A stretch of 64,000 nucleotides of DNA, taken from the NCBI RefSeq assembly GCF_013408555.1, contig NZ_JACBZN010000001.1, positions 2,852,001-2,916,000 of the forward strand, written 5' to 3'. The notes beneath the pieces are model-generated. The model was given only the letters and a program-made list of their open reading frames with translations, was not told where the DNA came from and did not search any database. A program made the position numbers and the translations under genes. This DNA is from Aeromicrobium tamlense. GTDB taxonomy: Bacteria; Actinomycetota; Actinomycetes; Propionibacteriales; Nocardioidaceae. The first letter of the stretch is position 1, and the number at the start of each line of letters is the position of its first letter. Positions 54,505 to 63,750 of this stretch are shown one piece after another.

Positions 54505-55559
54505 GGTCGTCCTCTCGGGGTGGTGAGCCGACGGCCGGCCAGTCCGGTCGTCTCGGCGACGTGCCAGGCGTGGTCGATGATCGCCTGGATGCGTTCGGGG
54601 GTGGGCGCTCCGCCCTCGGCCGTGTTGGCCGGGTTGTCGAGGGTGCGCCGGTAGACGCCCTCGCAGATGATCGCGACCTTCCACACGCCCAGGACGTGCC
54701 AGAAGGCGAGCGTGTCGCCATCGCGCCCGGAGGCGTCGAGGTAGGCCTGGGCCAGCTCGGCGCGGGTGGGGAACCCGGGCAGGGTCGAGGCCTCGAAGAG
54801 ACCGCTCGCGGTCTCGCCGGTCTCGGGCCAGTAGGCCAGGGTGCTGCCGATGTCGGCCATCGGGTCGCCGAGGGTGGACAGCTCCCAGTCCAGCACCGTG
54901 CGCAGGGCGCCGGTGTCGCCGTCGACGATGACGTTGCGGATGTGGAAGTCGCCGTGGACGAGCGAGAGGTCGCCCGGCGGCGGCACGTGGGCCTGCAGCA
55001 GGGCGGTCAGCTCGTCGAGGTCGGGGCGGTCGGCGGTGCGGCTGGCCTCGAACTGACGGGTCCAGCGCTTGAGCTGGCGCTCCGCGTAGGGCGACCGCGA
55101 CGCGAGGTCGCCCAGGCCGACGGCGTCGACGTCGACGGCGTGGATCGCCGCGAGGGTGCGCGCGATGCCCAGGCCCACCTCACGCCGGACGGACGGGTCG
55201 AGGGACTCCGCGATCTCCATGGTGTCCAGCACGACGCCGTCGACGTGCTCCATCACCACGACCGGCACGTCGGAGACGGCGGGGTCCTCGCAGACCCCCA
55301 CCATCCTCGGCACCGGGACCGGCGTGTCCTGCAGGGCCGACAGGATGCGGTGCTCCCGCACCACGTCGTGGGCCGAGGCGAGCAGCTCGCCCAGCGGGGG
55401 CCGGCGCGCGATCCACTGCCGGCCCTCCTCGTCCCGGAGCCGGTAGGTCAGGTTGGACTGGCCGCGGCCGACGCGGGTCGCGGAGATCGTCCCGCCCACG
55501 TCGATGCCGCGGCCACGCATCCAGCCCGCGAGGGCGTCCAGCTCCAGGGCGACGGTCAC
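54501..55559 (-). CDS. APH-family acyl-CoA kinase-like protein (ACAD11/LvaA-like)
   Basis: 352 residues with the aminoglycoside-phosphotransferase fold. RGQSNLTYRL near 32-41, EHRILSAL, the Brenner motif HGDFHIRN (Asp204, Asn209) and LDWELSTLGDP (Asp224) are intact. In human ACAD10/11 and in bacterial LvaA this domain phosphorylates the hydroxyl of 4-hydroxyacyl-CoA, so antibiotic resistance is not implied. The GTG start overlaps the SDR stop and an acyl-CoA dehydrogenase gene sits in the same operon, as in those systems. Confidence 0.86.
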   Translation of the reverse strand: MTVALELDALAGWMRGRGIDVGGTISATRVGRGQSNLTYRLRDEEGRQWIARRPPLGELLASAHDVVREHRILSALQDTPVPVPRMVGVCEDPAVSDVPVVVMEHVDGVVLDTMEIAESLDPSVRREVGLGIARTLAAIHAVDVDAVGLGDLASRSPYAERQLKRWTRQFEASRTADRPDLDELTALLQAHVPPPGDLSLVHGDFHIRNVIVDGDTGALRTVLDWELSTLGDPMADIGSTLAYWPETGETASGLFEASTLPGFPTRAELAQAYLDASGRDGDTLAFWHVLGVWKVAIICEGVYRRTLDNPANTAEGGAPTPERIQAIIDHAWHVAETTGLAGRRLTTPRGRP

Positions 55560-56305
55560 CGTCCGCTCCCCCAGCGCTGGCCGCCGTCGATCACGAGGGT
55601 CTCCCCCGTGATCCAGCTCGCGGTCGTGCCGGCGAGGAAGGCGACGGCGGACCCGATGTCCTCGGGCTCGCCGATCCGGCGCAGCGGGGTGTTCGCCGCG
55701 ACGGCCTCCTCGTGCTCCTTCCACAGCTCCTCGGCCAGGCGCGTGCGCACCACGCCGGGAGCCACGGCGTTGACCCGGATGCCCGGGCCCAGCTCCTGCG
55801 CCTGGTGGCGCGTCAGGTGCACCAGCGCCGCCTTCGAGGCGTGGTAGACCGCCAGGTTCGGGCCCACGGCGAACGCGCCGAGCGACGCGGTGTGCACCAC
55901 CGAGCCGCCGTGCTCGCCCATCCAGAGCTCGTGCGCCAGCTGCGTCCACAGCGTGGGACCCCACAGGTTCACGTCGAGCGTCTTGGCGAAGCGCGAGTGC
56001 TCCTGCTGCACGAGCGAGCCGAAGGCCGGGTTCGTGCCCGCGTTGTTGACCAGGACGTCGATGCTGCCGAACCGCTCCAGCGTGCGCTCGAGGCACGTGC
56101 GGGACGCGGCCTCGTCGACGACGTGGGCGCCGATGCCGATGGCACGCTCACCCACCTCGCGAGCGGCGGACTCGGCGTCCTCCTCCTTCCGCGCGGTGAG
56201 GACGACGTTCGCGCCCTCGTCGTGCAGGGCCCGGGCGATCGCGAGGCCGATGCCCCGCGATGCGCCCGTCACCACGGCGGTCTTGCCGGCGAGTCCGAGA
56301 TCCAT
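55556..56305 (-). CDS. Short-chain dehydrogenase
   Basis: 249 residues. TGASRGIGLA, NNAGTN and catalytic Ser-Tyr-Lys (HTASLG ... YHASKAAL) are present, and the C-terminus ends WITGETLVIDGG. It likely oxidises a hydroxyacyl intermediate (LvaD-like role in the lva comparison). It shares one base with the dehydrogenase stop (TGATG). Confidence 0.88.
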   Translation of the reverse strand: MDLGLAGKTAVVTGASRGIGLAIARALHDEGANVVLTARKEEDAESAAREVGERAIGIGAHVVDEAASRTCLERTLERFGSIDVLVNNAGTNPAFGSLVQQEHSRFAKTLDVNLWGPTLWTQLAHELWMGEHGGSVVHTASLGAFAVGPNLAVYHASKAALVHLTRHQAQELGPGIRVNAVAPGVVRTRLAEELWKEHEEAVAANTPLRRIGEPEDIGSAVAFLAGTTASWITGETLVIDGGQRWGSGR

Positions 56306-57534
56306 CAGGCGTCACGCTCCGAGGCGCGGCGGCGCAGCTCGACCCGGGCCAGGGTGCGCTTGTGCACCTCGTCCGGACCGTCGGCGATGCGCAGGGTGCG
56401 CTGGTGGGCGTAGAAGCTGGCGAGCGGGAAGTCGTCCGTCACGCCGCCGCCGCCGTGCACCTGGATGGCGCGGTCGATGATCTTGAGCGCGATCTCGGGC
56501 GCCTTGACCTTGATCGCGGCGATCTCGGTGCGGGCCTTCTGGTTGCCGACCGTGTCCATCAGCCACGCGGTCTTGAGCACGAGCAGGCGGGTGGCCTCGA
56601 TCTCGATGCGGGCCTCGGCGATCCAGTCCTGGATGTTGGAGCGGTTAGCGACGGGCTCGCCGAACGTGGTGCGCGCCTGCGCCCGGTCGATCATGAGGTC
56701 CAGCGCGCGCTCGGCCATGCCGATGGAGCGCATGCAGTGGTGGATGCGGCCGGGGCCGAGGCGGGCCTGGCTGATCATGAAGCCGTCGCCCTCGCCCGCC
56801 AGGAGCGCGGTCTTGGGGACCCGCACGTCCTCGAACAGGATCTCGGCGTGTCCCTCACGGTCCATGTAGCCGAACACGGGCAGACCGCGCACCACGGTGA
56901 CGCCGGGGGTGTCGATCGGGACGACCATCATCGACTGCTGACGGTGCGTCTCGGCCTCGACGTTCGTCTTGCCCATGACGATCAGCACGCGGCAGTTCGC
57001 GTGCAGCGCGTTGGACGCGAACCACTTGCGGCCGTTCAGCACGTACTCGTCGCCGTCGGCCACCATGCGCAGCTCGACGTTCGTCGCGTCCGAGCTGGCC
57101 ACGGCCGGCTCGGTCATGCAGAACGCCGACGCCATCTCGCCCGCCAGCAGCGGCTTGAGGTACTTCTCCTTGTGCTCCTCGGTGCCGAACAGCTGGAGGA
57201 CCTCCATGTTGCCGGTGTCGGGGGCGTTGCAGTTGATCGCCTCGGGCGCCAGGTAGGGGCTGCGACCGGTGATCTCGGCCAACGGCGCGTACTGCAGGTT
57301 CGTCAGGCCGGGCGAGCCCCACTCCTCGTTCTTGTGGGGGTGGAACAGGTTCCACAGGCCCAGCGAGCGGGCGGTCTTCTTGAGGTCCTCCAGGACCGGC
57401 GGGTGGAAGTTCGGGTTGCCCGACTCCGCCATCTGCTGGTGGTACACCGCCTCGGCCGGGTACACGTGCTCGTCCATGAAGGCGTTGAGCTTGTCCTGGT
57501 ACTCACGCGTCATCGCATCGGGCTCGAAGTCCAT
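56305..57534 (-). CDS. Acyl-CoA dehydrogenase (ACAD10/11, LvaC-like)
   Basis: 409 residues. FCMTEPAVASSDATN and KWFASNALHANCRVLIVMGK are the flavin loops, and VHGGGGVTDDFPLASFYAHQ with RIADGPDEVHKRTLAR is the signature of the ACAD10/11 branch, in which Asp replaces the usual catalytic Glu. In that branch the flavoenzyme removes phosphate from a 4-phosphoacyl-CoA rather than simply dehydrogenating. GAGGAG precedes the ATG. It heads the operon that includes the APH kinase. Confidence 0.87.
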   Translation of the reverse strand: MDFEPDAMTREYQDKLNAFMDEHVYPAEAVYHQQMAESGNPNFHPPVLEDLKKTARSLGLWNLFHPHKNEEWGSPGLTNLQYAPLAEITGRSPYLAPEAINCNAPDTGNMEVLQLFGTEEHKEKYLKPLLAGEMASAFCMTEPAVASSDATNVELRMVADGDEYVLNGRKWFASNALHANCRVLIVMGKTNVEAETHRQQSMMVVPIDTPGVTVVRGLPVFGYMDREGHAEILFEDVRVPKTALLAGEGDGFMISQARLGPGRIHHCMRSIGMAERALDLMIDRAQARTTFGEPVANRSNIQDWIAEARIEIEATRLLVLKTAWLMDTVGNQKARTEIAAIKVKAPEIALKIIDRAIQVHGGGGVTDDFPLASFYAHQRTLRIADGPDEVHKRTLARVELRRRASERDA

Positions 57535-57554
57535 CGATCTGTCTCCTCAGGGTG

Positions 57555-57584
57555 GGGGTGCGGGGCGCCGGCGTCCGGCACCCC
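57555..57584 (-). terminator. Hairpin between the ABC transporter and ACAD operons
   Basis: Two adjacent 15-nt arms (GGGGTGCGGGGCGCC and GGCGTCCGGCACCCC) pair at 13 of 15 positions. It lies 28 bp after the permease stop and just before the leader of the dehydrogenase gene. Confidence 0.5.
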
Positions 57585-57612
57585 GCGGGAAGGGTTTCGT
57601 GAAGTGGCGACG

Positions 57613-58611
57613 CTAGGCAGCCGCGCGCCGGCGGGCCAGCGTTCCGACGCCGACGCCGAGGATCAGCAGCAGTCCCTGGAAGAAGTACTGCCAGTAGGTC
57701 TCGAGTCCGATCAGGGCGATCGAGTTGAAGCCGACCGAGACGGTGATGACGCCGACGAGCGTGCCCAGGATGTGGAACTGCCCGTCGCGCAGGACGGCCG
57801 AGCCGAAGAACGACGCGGCGAACGCGCTCAGCAGGTACGTGTCGCCGGCCGAGACCGCCGCGCTGCCCGTGCGGGACGCCAGCAGGAAGCCGGTGACCGC
57901 CGCGCACATCGAGCAGACGACGAACGCGATGACGCGCACGCGGTCGACCCGGATGCCCGACAGCTCGGCCGCCACGCGGTTGCCGCCGACGGCCTGCATC
58001 GACTGGCCCAGCACCGTGCGGTTGAGCAGCCACCACAGCAGCGCCGCGATGACGAGCATGATGTAGACGGGGTAGGGGATGCCCAGGAAGCGGCCGAACG
58101 TGATCTCCAGGAACGCGTCCGGATCGCCGAGGGCGACCGGGGCGCCGTCGGAGATCATGTAGTTCACGCCGATGACGATCGTGCCGACACCCAGGGTCGC
58201 CACCAGGGCCGAGACGTTCATGAAGGTGACGACGAACCCGTTGATCAGGCCCACGATGCCGCCGACGACCAGGATGGCCACCAGCGCGAGCGGGATCGAG
58301 AAGTCCTGGTTCACCATGAGCCAGCACGCGGCCACGCCGGCGAGGCTCGCCGTGTTGCCGATGCTGAGGTCGAACTCGCCCGTCACCAGCACGAACGTCA
58401 GACCCATCGCGATGATGGCCGAGAGCGCGCTCTGGTTCAGGATGTTGATCGCGTTGTCGACCGTGGGGAAGGTGTTCGGCGCCAGGATCGACGTGACGAT
58501 GATGAGCGCCGCCAGCACGAGCAGCGCGCCGTAGCGGCCGAACCACTCGAAGTAGTGGGACTTCGAGGCCGGCGCCTCCGCGGTCGGCTCGTTCTCCATG
58601 AGCGTGGTCAT
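57613..58611 (-). CDS. ABC importer permease (RbsC-like)
   Basis: 332 residues, about nine membrane segments. LIIVTSILAPNTF, VTGEFDLSIGNTASLAGV and GGNRVAAELSGIRVDRV are the hallmarks of the ribose/autoinducer-type permeases. It works with the ATPase and binding protein upstream. GGAGG precedes the ATG, which overlaps the ATPase stop. Although sugar-type by homology, such systems in catabolic clusters also import other small polar molecules. Confidence 0.9.
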   Translation of the reverse strand: MTTLMENEPTAEAPASKSHYFEWFGRYGALLVLAALIIVTSILAPNTFPTVDNAINILNQSALSAIIAMGLTFVLVTGEFDLSIGNTASLAGVAACWLMVNQDFSIPLALVAILVVGGIVGLINGFVVTFMNVSALVATLGVGTIVIGVNYMISDGAPVALGDPDAFLEITFGRFLGIPYPVYIMLVIAALLWWLLNRTVLGQSMQAVGGNRVAAELSGIRVDRVRVIAFVVCSMCAAVTGFLLASRTGSAAVSAGDTYLLSAFAASFFGSAVLRDGQFHILGTLVGVITVSVGFNSIALIGLETYWQYFFQGLLLILGVGVGTLARRRAAA

Positions 58612-60248
58612 GCTTCCTCCGTTTCGGTGGTGCCGGAGCTCTCGTGGCTTCCGAAGCACAGTGCGGTGAGGTGGTCCTCGTCGAATTCGCTGGCCGGGAC
58701 CTCGGCGACCAGCTGTCCCCCACGCATCACGAGGACGCGGTCGCAGATCGCGAGCTCCTCGAAGTCACTGGAGATGACCAGGACCGAGGTGCCCTCGGAG
58801 GCCAGTCCGGTGATGATCCGGTAGATCTCGGCGCGAGCGCCGACGTCCACCCCCACGGTCGGCTCGTCCAGCACGAGCAGACCGGGACTGGTCCGCACGT
58901 ACTTGCCGACGACGACCTTCTGCTGGTTGCCACCACTGAGGTGGTGGGCGGTGTCGCGGATCGAGCGGGCCTTCACGGAGAAGCGCTCCATGAGGGCCTG
59001 CCCGGTGGCCCGGGACGACTTCGGCCGGAACCGCGAGCGCATGCTCGGCGACGAGCCGTGCTCGGCCATCGCGAGGTTGTTCTCGACCGTGTCGGTCAGG
59101 ACCAGCCCCTGGCTGCGCCGCTCCTCGGGCACCAGCGCGATGCCCGCGCGCAGTGCCTCGTGCGGCGACTTCGGCGCGTACGGCGCGTCGTTCAGCGTCA
59201 TCGTGCCGCCGGTGGCCCGGTCGGCGCCGATGAGCAGCCGCGCCAGCTCGGTGCGGCCCGCGCCGACCAGGCCGGCGATGCCCACGATCTCGCCCTCGTG
59301 GACGTCGAACGAGGCACCGATCACCCGCGGCGCACGGCTCAGGTTCCGCACCGACAGCCGCACCGGCCGGGTCTCGGCGACGGTCTCGTCGGCCTCGGCC
59401 TCGAGTCGCGACACCAGCTTCTCGACCTCGCGGCCGACGATCTGGGTGGTCAGCTCCTGGCGGTCGGTCTGCGCCGAGTCCAGCGTGGCGACCTTCTGCC
59501 CGTTGCGGAACACCGTGATCGTGTCGGAGACCTCGAGCACCTCGTCGAGACGGTGGGAGATGTAGAGGATGCCCACGCCGTCGGACGTCAGCTCCTCGAT
59601 CACCGCCATCAGTCGGCTGGCCTCCTCGTCGGTGAACGAGGCCGTCGGCTCGTCCATCGCGATGAACCGGGCATCGCGCATGAGCGAGCGTCCCAGCGAG
59701 ACCATCCACCGGTCCGAGACCGACAGCTGCTCGACCTCGACGTCCAGCGGGATGTCGAACCCGAGCCGCTCCTGCACGGCCTTGGCCTCGCGGCGCAGGC
59801 GACGCAGGTCGAGGATCCCGAATCGTCCGGGATGACCCGATCCCATCGCCATGTTCCGCAGCACCGAGAACTTCGGCACCAGGTTCAGCTCCTGGTGGAT
59901 GAAGCTCAGGCCGAGGTCGGCCGCATCGCGCGGATTGGCGACCTCGACGCGCCGGCCGTCGAGGAGGATCTCACCCTCGTCGGCCCGCTCGAGGCCGGCG
60001 AGGATCTTGACCAAGGTCGACTTCCCGGCGCCGTTGGCCCCGCACAGGGCGTGGACCGAGCCGGGCTCGACCTCGATCGAGACGCCGTCCAGAGCCCGAC
60101 TGCCGCCGAACGACTTGGAGATGCCACGCATCTGGAGCAGCCCCGTCGTCGTCGGCTCCGGTCCGGGCCGGACGCTGTCAGTGGCTCCGGTCATCTTCTC
60201 CCCCTCGTCGCCCTGCGCGGGCACGTCGAGCTCTGGACGGATCGTCAT
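58608..60248 (-). CDS. ABC importer ATPase, two-domain (RbsA-like)
   Basis: 546 residues with two nucleotide-binding domains. Domain 1: Walker A GANGAGKST, a degenerate signature LSVSDRW and Walker B FIAMDEPTA. Domain 2: the usual degenerate Walker A GLVGAGRTE, signature LSGGNQQK and Walker B LLVLDEPTVGVD. This asymmetry is standard for RbsA-type proteins. An N-terminal acidic extension of about 30 residues precedes domain 1; ATG 60194 is an alternative start. Confidence 0.92.
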   Translation of the reverse strand: MTIRPELDVPAQGDEGEKMTGATDSVRPGPEPTTTGLLQMRGISKSFGGSRALDGVSIEVEPGSVHALCGANGAGKSTLVKILAGLERADEGEILLDGRRVEVANPRDAADLGLSFIHQELNLVPKFSVLRNMAMGSGHPGRFGILDLRRLRREAKAVQERLGFDIPLDVEVEQLSVSDRWMVSLGRSLMRDARFIAMDEPTASFTDEEASRLMAVIEELTSDGVGILYISHRLDEVLEVSDTITVFRNGQKVATLDSAQTDRQELTTQIVGREVEKLVSRLEAEADETVAETRPVRLSVRNLSRAPRVIGASFDVHEGEIVGIAGLVGAGRTELARLLIGADRATGGTMTLNDAPYAPKSPHEALRAGIALVPEERRSQGLVLTDTVENNLAMAEHGSSPSMRSRFRPKSSRATGQALMERFSVKARSIRDTAHHLSGGNQQKVVVGKYVRTSPGLLVLDEPTVGVDVGARAEIYRIITGLASEGTSVLVISSDFEELAICDRVLVMRGGQLVAEVPASEFDEDHLTALCFGSHESSGTTETEEA

Positions 60249-60261
60249 GTCAGCCAGCCCT

Positions 60262-61227
60262 TCAGGACGCGTCCGCGCCGGGGTTGTCCTTCAGGTACTG
60301 GTCGAGCGTCTCCGGCGTGATGATCGGGAAGGGGATCTCCTCGGTCTTCGGCTCGGCGTCCACGCCGCCCTTGATCACGTCGGGTGTCGCGTCGAACAGC
60401 ATCTGGGCCGAGCCCGCCGTGTCCGGAGCCGCGGTGGCCGCGAGCTGGCCCTCCTTGAGCGCCTTCAGCGCGGGCGGGGTGCCGTCGTAGCCGTAGATCT
60501 TCACGTCGTCACGACCGGCCTGCTTGGCCGCCACGATCGCGCCCATCGCCGGGTCGTCGAAGCAGGCCCAGATGGAGAGCGGCTCGGAGCCCTTCGGGTT
60601 CTTGGCCAGCCACGTCGTGGCGAACTTCTGGCCCGACTCCAGCTGGCCCGGAATCAGGACCTCCTGGCGGTCGACGGTGATGTCGGTGCCCTCGACGGTC
60701 TTGTTGAAGGCATCCTCGCGCAGCTGGCACGGCAGGCCCGGCTTGTAGCCCAGCGCGAGCACGCGGCCCTTGCCGCCCATGTTCTTCACCATGGCCTCGG
60801 GGACCTCGGTGCCCGGCGAGACGACCAGGTCGAACGTGACGCCGTCGGCGCCGCCGCCCGCGATCGACGCGACGGGGATGCCCGCGGCCTTGGCGGACTT
60901 CAGGCCCGCCGTCAGCGACTTCGACTCGATGACCGAGACGATGATCAGGTCCACGTCCTTCTGCACGAAGTCCTGCATCGCGCCGATGGCCTTGTCGACG
61001 GCACCGTCGGGGTTGGCCGTGGTGACCTCCCAGCCCTCGTCCTCGGCGAGCTTCGTGTACTTGTTGATGACGGCCTCGGTCGTGACCTCGCTCGGCGCGA
61101 AGCGAACGATGCCGACGGAGTAGCTGTCGTCTCCGCCGTCGGATCCGGAGGACGAGCCTCCACAGGCGGCAGCGGTGCCCAGGGCGAGAGCCATGGTCGC
61201 TCCCAGTGCGATGCGTCGGAACTTCAT
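60262..61227 (-). CDS. Substrate-binding lipoprotein of the ABC importer
   Basis: 321 residues. The lipobox LGTAAAC places the lipidated Cys near 22. A periplasmic-binding fold of the ribose type follows (VDLIIVSVIESKSLTAGLKSA cut short here; GIPVASIAGGGADG; KIYGYDGTPPALKAL). GAGGAGG precedes the ATG. The 184 bp upstream of it contains no gene and presumably carries its own promoter. Confidence 0.9.
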   Translation of the reverse strand: MKFRRIALGATMALALGTAAACGGSSSGSDGGDDSYSVGIVRFAPSEVTTEAVINKYTKLAEDEGWEVTTANPDGAVDKAIGAMQDFVQKDVDLIIVSVIESKSLTAGLKSAKAAGIPVASIAGGGADGVTFDLVVSPGTEVPEAMVKNMGGKGRVLALGYKPGLPCQLREDAFNKTVEGTDITVDRQEVLIPGQLESGQKFATTWLAKNPKGSEPLSIWACFDDPAMGAIVAAKQAGRDDVKIYGYDGTPPALKALKEGQLAATAAPDTAGSAQMLFDATPDVIKGGVDAEPKTEEIPFPIITPETLDQYLKDNPGADAS

Positions 61228-61411
61228 CGAGCCTCCTCAAGCTCTTGACCACCTACGGGGTGGTTCACCGGTCCCCCTGTGGCGAGGCCGGATGCGGTGC
61301 ATCCGGTCGACGCCCGACGGCCGCGCGTGCGGTCGCCGTCGTGCAGTCGTCCGAGCGGGCGGCTCCACGCATGCCGCGACGCGAGGTCGCGGCGATGTCT
61401 GGGATCCCTCG

Positions 61412-62221
61412 TCACGCGAGGGAGTCCTGATAGCGGCGCATGCCGCGCAGCCAGCGGTCGTAGTCCGACCCCTTGCGGCGGTAGAACTCCAGGACGTCGG
61501 GGTGCGGCAGGATCAGGAACTCGTCCGTGCCCAGCGACTCGACGACGATGTCCGCCACCTCGAGTGCCTCCAGGACGAGTCCCGCCTGCGTGACCGCCTT
61601 CGCGCCCTGACGCGCCGCCGCGCTGTCGGAGTCGGCGCCGCTGTTGAGCATCGCCGTGTTGACGCCCATGGGGCACAGGCAGCTGACGCCGATGCCGCGC
61701 GACCCGTAGGTGACCGACAGCCACTCCGCGAAGGCGACCGCGGCGTGCTTCGTGACCGAGTAGGTCGCCGAGCCGATCTGGGTCAGCAGGCCGGCGGCCG
61801 ACGCCGTGGACAGGAAGTGGCCGCTGCCGCGCTCGAGCCAGCCCGGGACGAGCAGCTCGGCCGCGCGCACGTGCGCCATGACGTTGACGTCGATCGAGGT
61901 CTGCCAGTCCGACGGCGTCGCGTCGAGGTTCTCGCCCAGGCCCACGCCCGCGTTGGCGGCGTAGAGGTCCACGGGGCCGAACGCCGACTCGGCGAGTGCG
62001 ATCGTGGACTTGATGTGCTCGACATCCGAGCAGTCGCCCGCGAGCGCTTCGATCGTGCCGGGGTGGTCGGCGGCGATCGCGTCGACCTCCTCCTTGAGGC
62101 GGCCCTCGTCGAGGTCGGTGGCGACGACGCGCGCACCGTGCTCCACGAAGCGCCGGCACAGGGCCGCGCCGATGCCGCCACCGGCGCCCGTGACGATCGC
62201 GACGCTGCCGTCGAGCCTCAT
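61412..62221 (-). CDS. Short-chain dehydrogenase
   Basis: 269 residues. TGAGGGIGAAL, DLYAANAGVG and the active site STASAAG ... YSVTKHA are complete; a C-terminal extension (FLILPHPDVLEFYRRKGSDY) is typical of SDRs that accompany acyl-CoA ligases. It should oxidise or reduce an alcohol/ketone of the pathway. The ATG overlaps the ligase stop (ATGA). Confidence 0.88.
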   Translation of the reverse strand: MRLDGSVAIVTGAGGGIGAALCRRFVEHGARVVATDLDEGRLKEEVDAIAADHPGTIEALAGDCSDVEHIKSTIALAESAFGPVDLYAANAGVGLGENLDATPSDWQTSIDVNVMAHVRAAELLVPGWLERGSGHFLSTASAAGLLTQIGSATYSVTKHAAVAFAEWLSVTYGSRGIGVSCLCPMGVNTAMLNSGADSDSAAARQGAKAVTQAGLVLEALEVADIVVESLGTDEFLILPHPDVLEFYRRKGSDYDRWLRGMRRYQDSLA

Positions 62222-63726
62222 GCGCGGTTCCCCTGCGCGGCCACCGAGCGCAGCTCGTCGCGGTCGATCGCCCGCTTGAGGATCTTGCCGGTGGCGCCCT
62301 TCGGGAGGGCGTCCACGAACGCGAACAGGTGCGGCACCTTGTAGGCCGAGAGCCGCTCCTTGGCCCAGGCGCGGATGCTCTCGGTCGTGGCCTCGGAGCC
62401 CTCGGTCAGCACGGTGACCGCGGCGATCTCCTCGCCGTAGTGCTCGTCCGGCACGCCCACCACCGCGACCTCGACGATGTCGGGGTGCTCGTACAGCACC
62501 TCCTCGACCTCGCGCGGGTAGACGTTGTAGCCACCGCGGATGATGAGGTCCTTCACGCGGTCGACGATGCTGAGGTAGCCGTCGGCGTCGAGCGTGCCGA
62601 TGTCGCCGGTCTTGAGCCAGCCGTCGCGCAGGTCGGCGGCGGTCGCGTCGGGCCGGTTCCAGTAGCCCTTCATGATCGTCGGGCCCTGGATGTAGACCTC
62701 GCCGGGCTGGTCGGCGCCGAGGACGTTGCCCTCGGGGTCGCGGACCTCGATGGTCGAGCCGGGCAGCGCGGGTCCGACCGTTCCGGTCTTCTGCTCGCGG
62801 TTGATGTCGTTGAAGGTCGCGGCGCCCGTGGACTCAGTCAGCCCGTAGCCCTCGAGGATCGCGCAGCCGAAGCGGTCCTTGAACGCCCGGATGACCTCGA
62901 CCGGGAGGCTCGCGCCGCCCGACGTGGCCAGTCGCAGCGCGGTGAAGTCGTCGGCCGTGTAGTCGCCCCCGACGTGCAGCATCGCGTTCCACATCGTCGG
63001 CACGCCGGCCAGCGTGGTGAGCTCGTCGGCCACCATCACGTCGAGCATGACCTTCGGGTCGAAGGGGTGCACCAGCGAGAACGAGGCGCCGGTCGACAGC
63101 GTCGTGTTCATGCAGACGGCCTGTCCGTAGACGTGGAAGAGCGGGAGCCCGGTGCCGAAGCGGTCGTCGGGATCGATGTTGAGCACCGGCTGGAACGACG
63201 TCACCGTGTCGACGAGGTTCGCGGCCGTGAGCTCGGCGCCCTTCGGGCGGCCCGTCGTGCCCGACGTGTAGAGGATCAGCGCGGTGTCCTGGGCCGCGTG
63301 CTGGTGCGGCTCGGTGAGCGGCTCGGCGTCGAACGAGAAGCCGGCGTCGATCTGCCAGAAGTCCAGGCCCCTGTCGGCGGCGGCGGCGCGCGCGTTGTCG
63401 GCGCACTCGTGCCAGGCGATGACGAGCGAGGCGCCCGAGTCGTCGAGCACGTAGCCGATCTCCGGCTCGGTCGACATCGTGTTCATCGTGATGACCGTGA
63501 CGCCGGCGGCGTGCAGGCCGTAGTAGATCTCGGGGAACTCCGGGATGCTCGGCGCGATGAACAGCACCCGGTCGAGCGGCGCGGCGCCCGCGGCGCGGAC
63601 GGCTCCGGCGACCTGCTCGTTCGTCCGGCGCAGCTGGCCGAAGGTGATGGTGCGGGGCGAGCGGATCGCGACGCGATCGGCATCGGACTCGGCGTGAGCC
63701 CAGACATCGGCGGCGATGTTGACCAT
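62218..63726 (-). CDS. AMP-forming acyl-CoA ligase
   Basis: 502 residues of the ANL superfamily. The ATP loop LYTSGTTGRPKGAE, motif YGLTESTGA, the hinge GDIGTLDADGYLSIVDRVKD and the catalytic Lys near the C-terminus (PKGATGKILKRA) are complete. It activates a carboxylic acid to the CoA ester via the acyl-adenylate. First gene of the leftward operon, with a CRP-like palindrome 25 bp before the start; it is the candidate entry enzyme for this catabolic region (LvaE-like in the lva comparison). Confidence 0.92.
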   Translation of the reverse strand: MVNIAADVWAHAESDADRVAIRSPRTITFGQLRRTNEQVAGAVRAAGAAPLDRVLFIAPSIPEFPEIYYGLHAAGVTVITMNTMSTEPEIGYVLDDSGASLVIAWHECADNARAAAADRGLDFWQIDAGFSFDAEPLTEPHQHAAQDTALILYTSGTTGRPKGAELTAANLVDTVTSFQPVLNIDPDDRFGTGLPLFHVYGQAVCMNTTLSTGASFSLVHPFDPKVMLDVMVADELTTLAGVPTMWNAMLHVGGDYTADDFTALRLATSGGASLPVEVIRAFKDRFGCAILEGYGLTESTGAATFNDINREQKTGTVGPALPGSTIEVRDPEGNVLGADQPGEVYIQGPTIMKGYWNRPDATAADLRDGWLKTGDIGTLDADGYLSIVDRVKDLIIRGGYNVYPREVEEVLYEHPDIVEVAVVGVPDEHYGEEIAAVTVLTEGSEATTESIRAWAKERLSAYKVPHLFAFVDALPKGATGKILKRAIDRDELRSVAAQGNRA

Positions 63727-63750
63727 GCGGGGGGACCTTTCGACGCTGCG

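Noticed and set aside
54501..55559. Aminoglycoside resistance gene
   Set aside because: The APH fold here belongs with acyl-CoA genes (ACAD10/11, LvaA type) and lies in a catabolic operon.
61228..61411. Small gene between the binding protein and SDR
   Set aside because: 184 bp with no frame of coding character; taken as promoter and leader.
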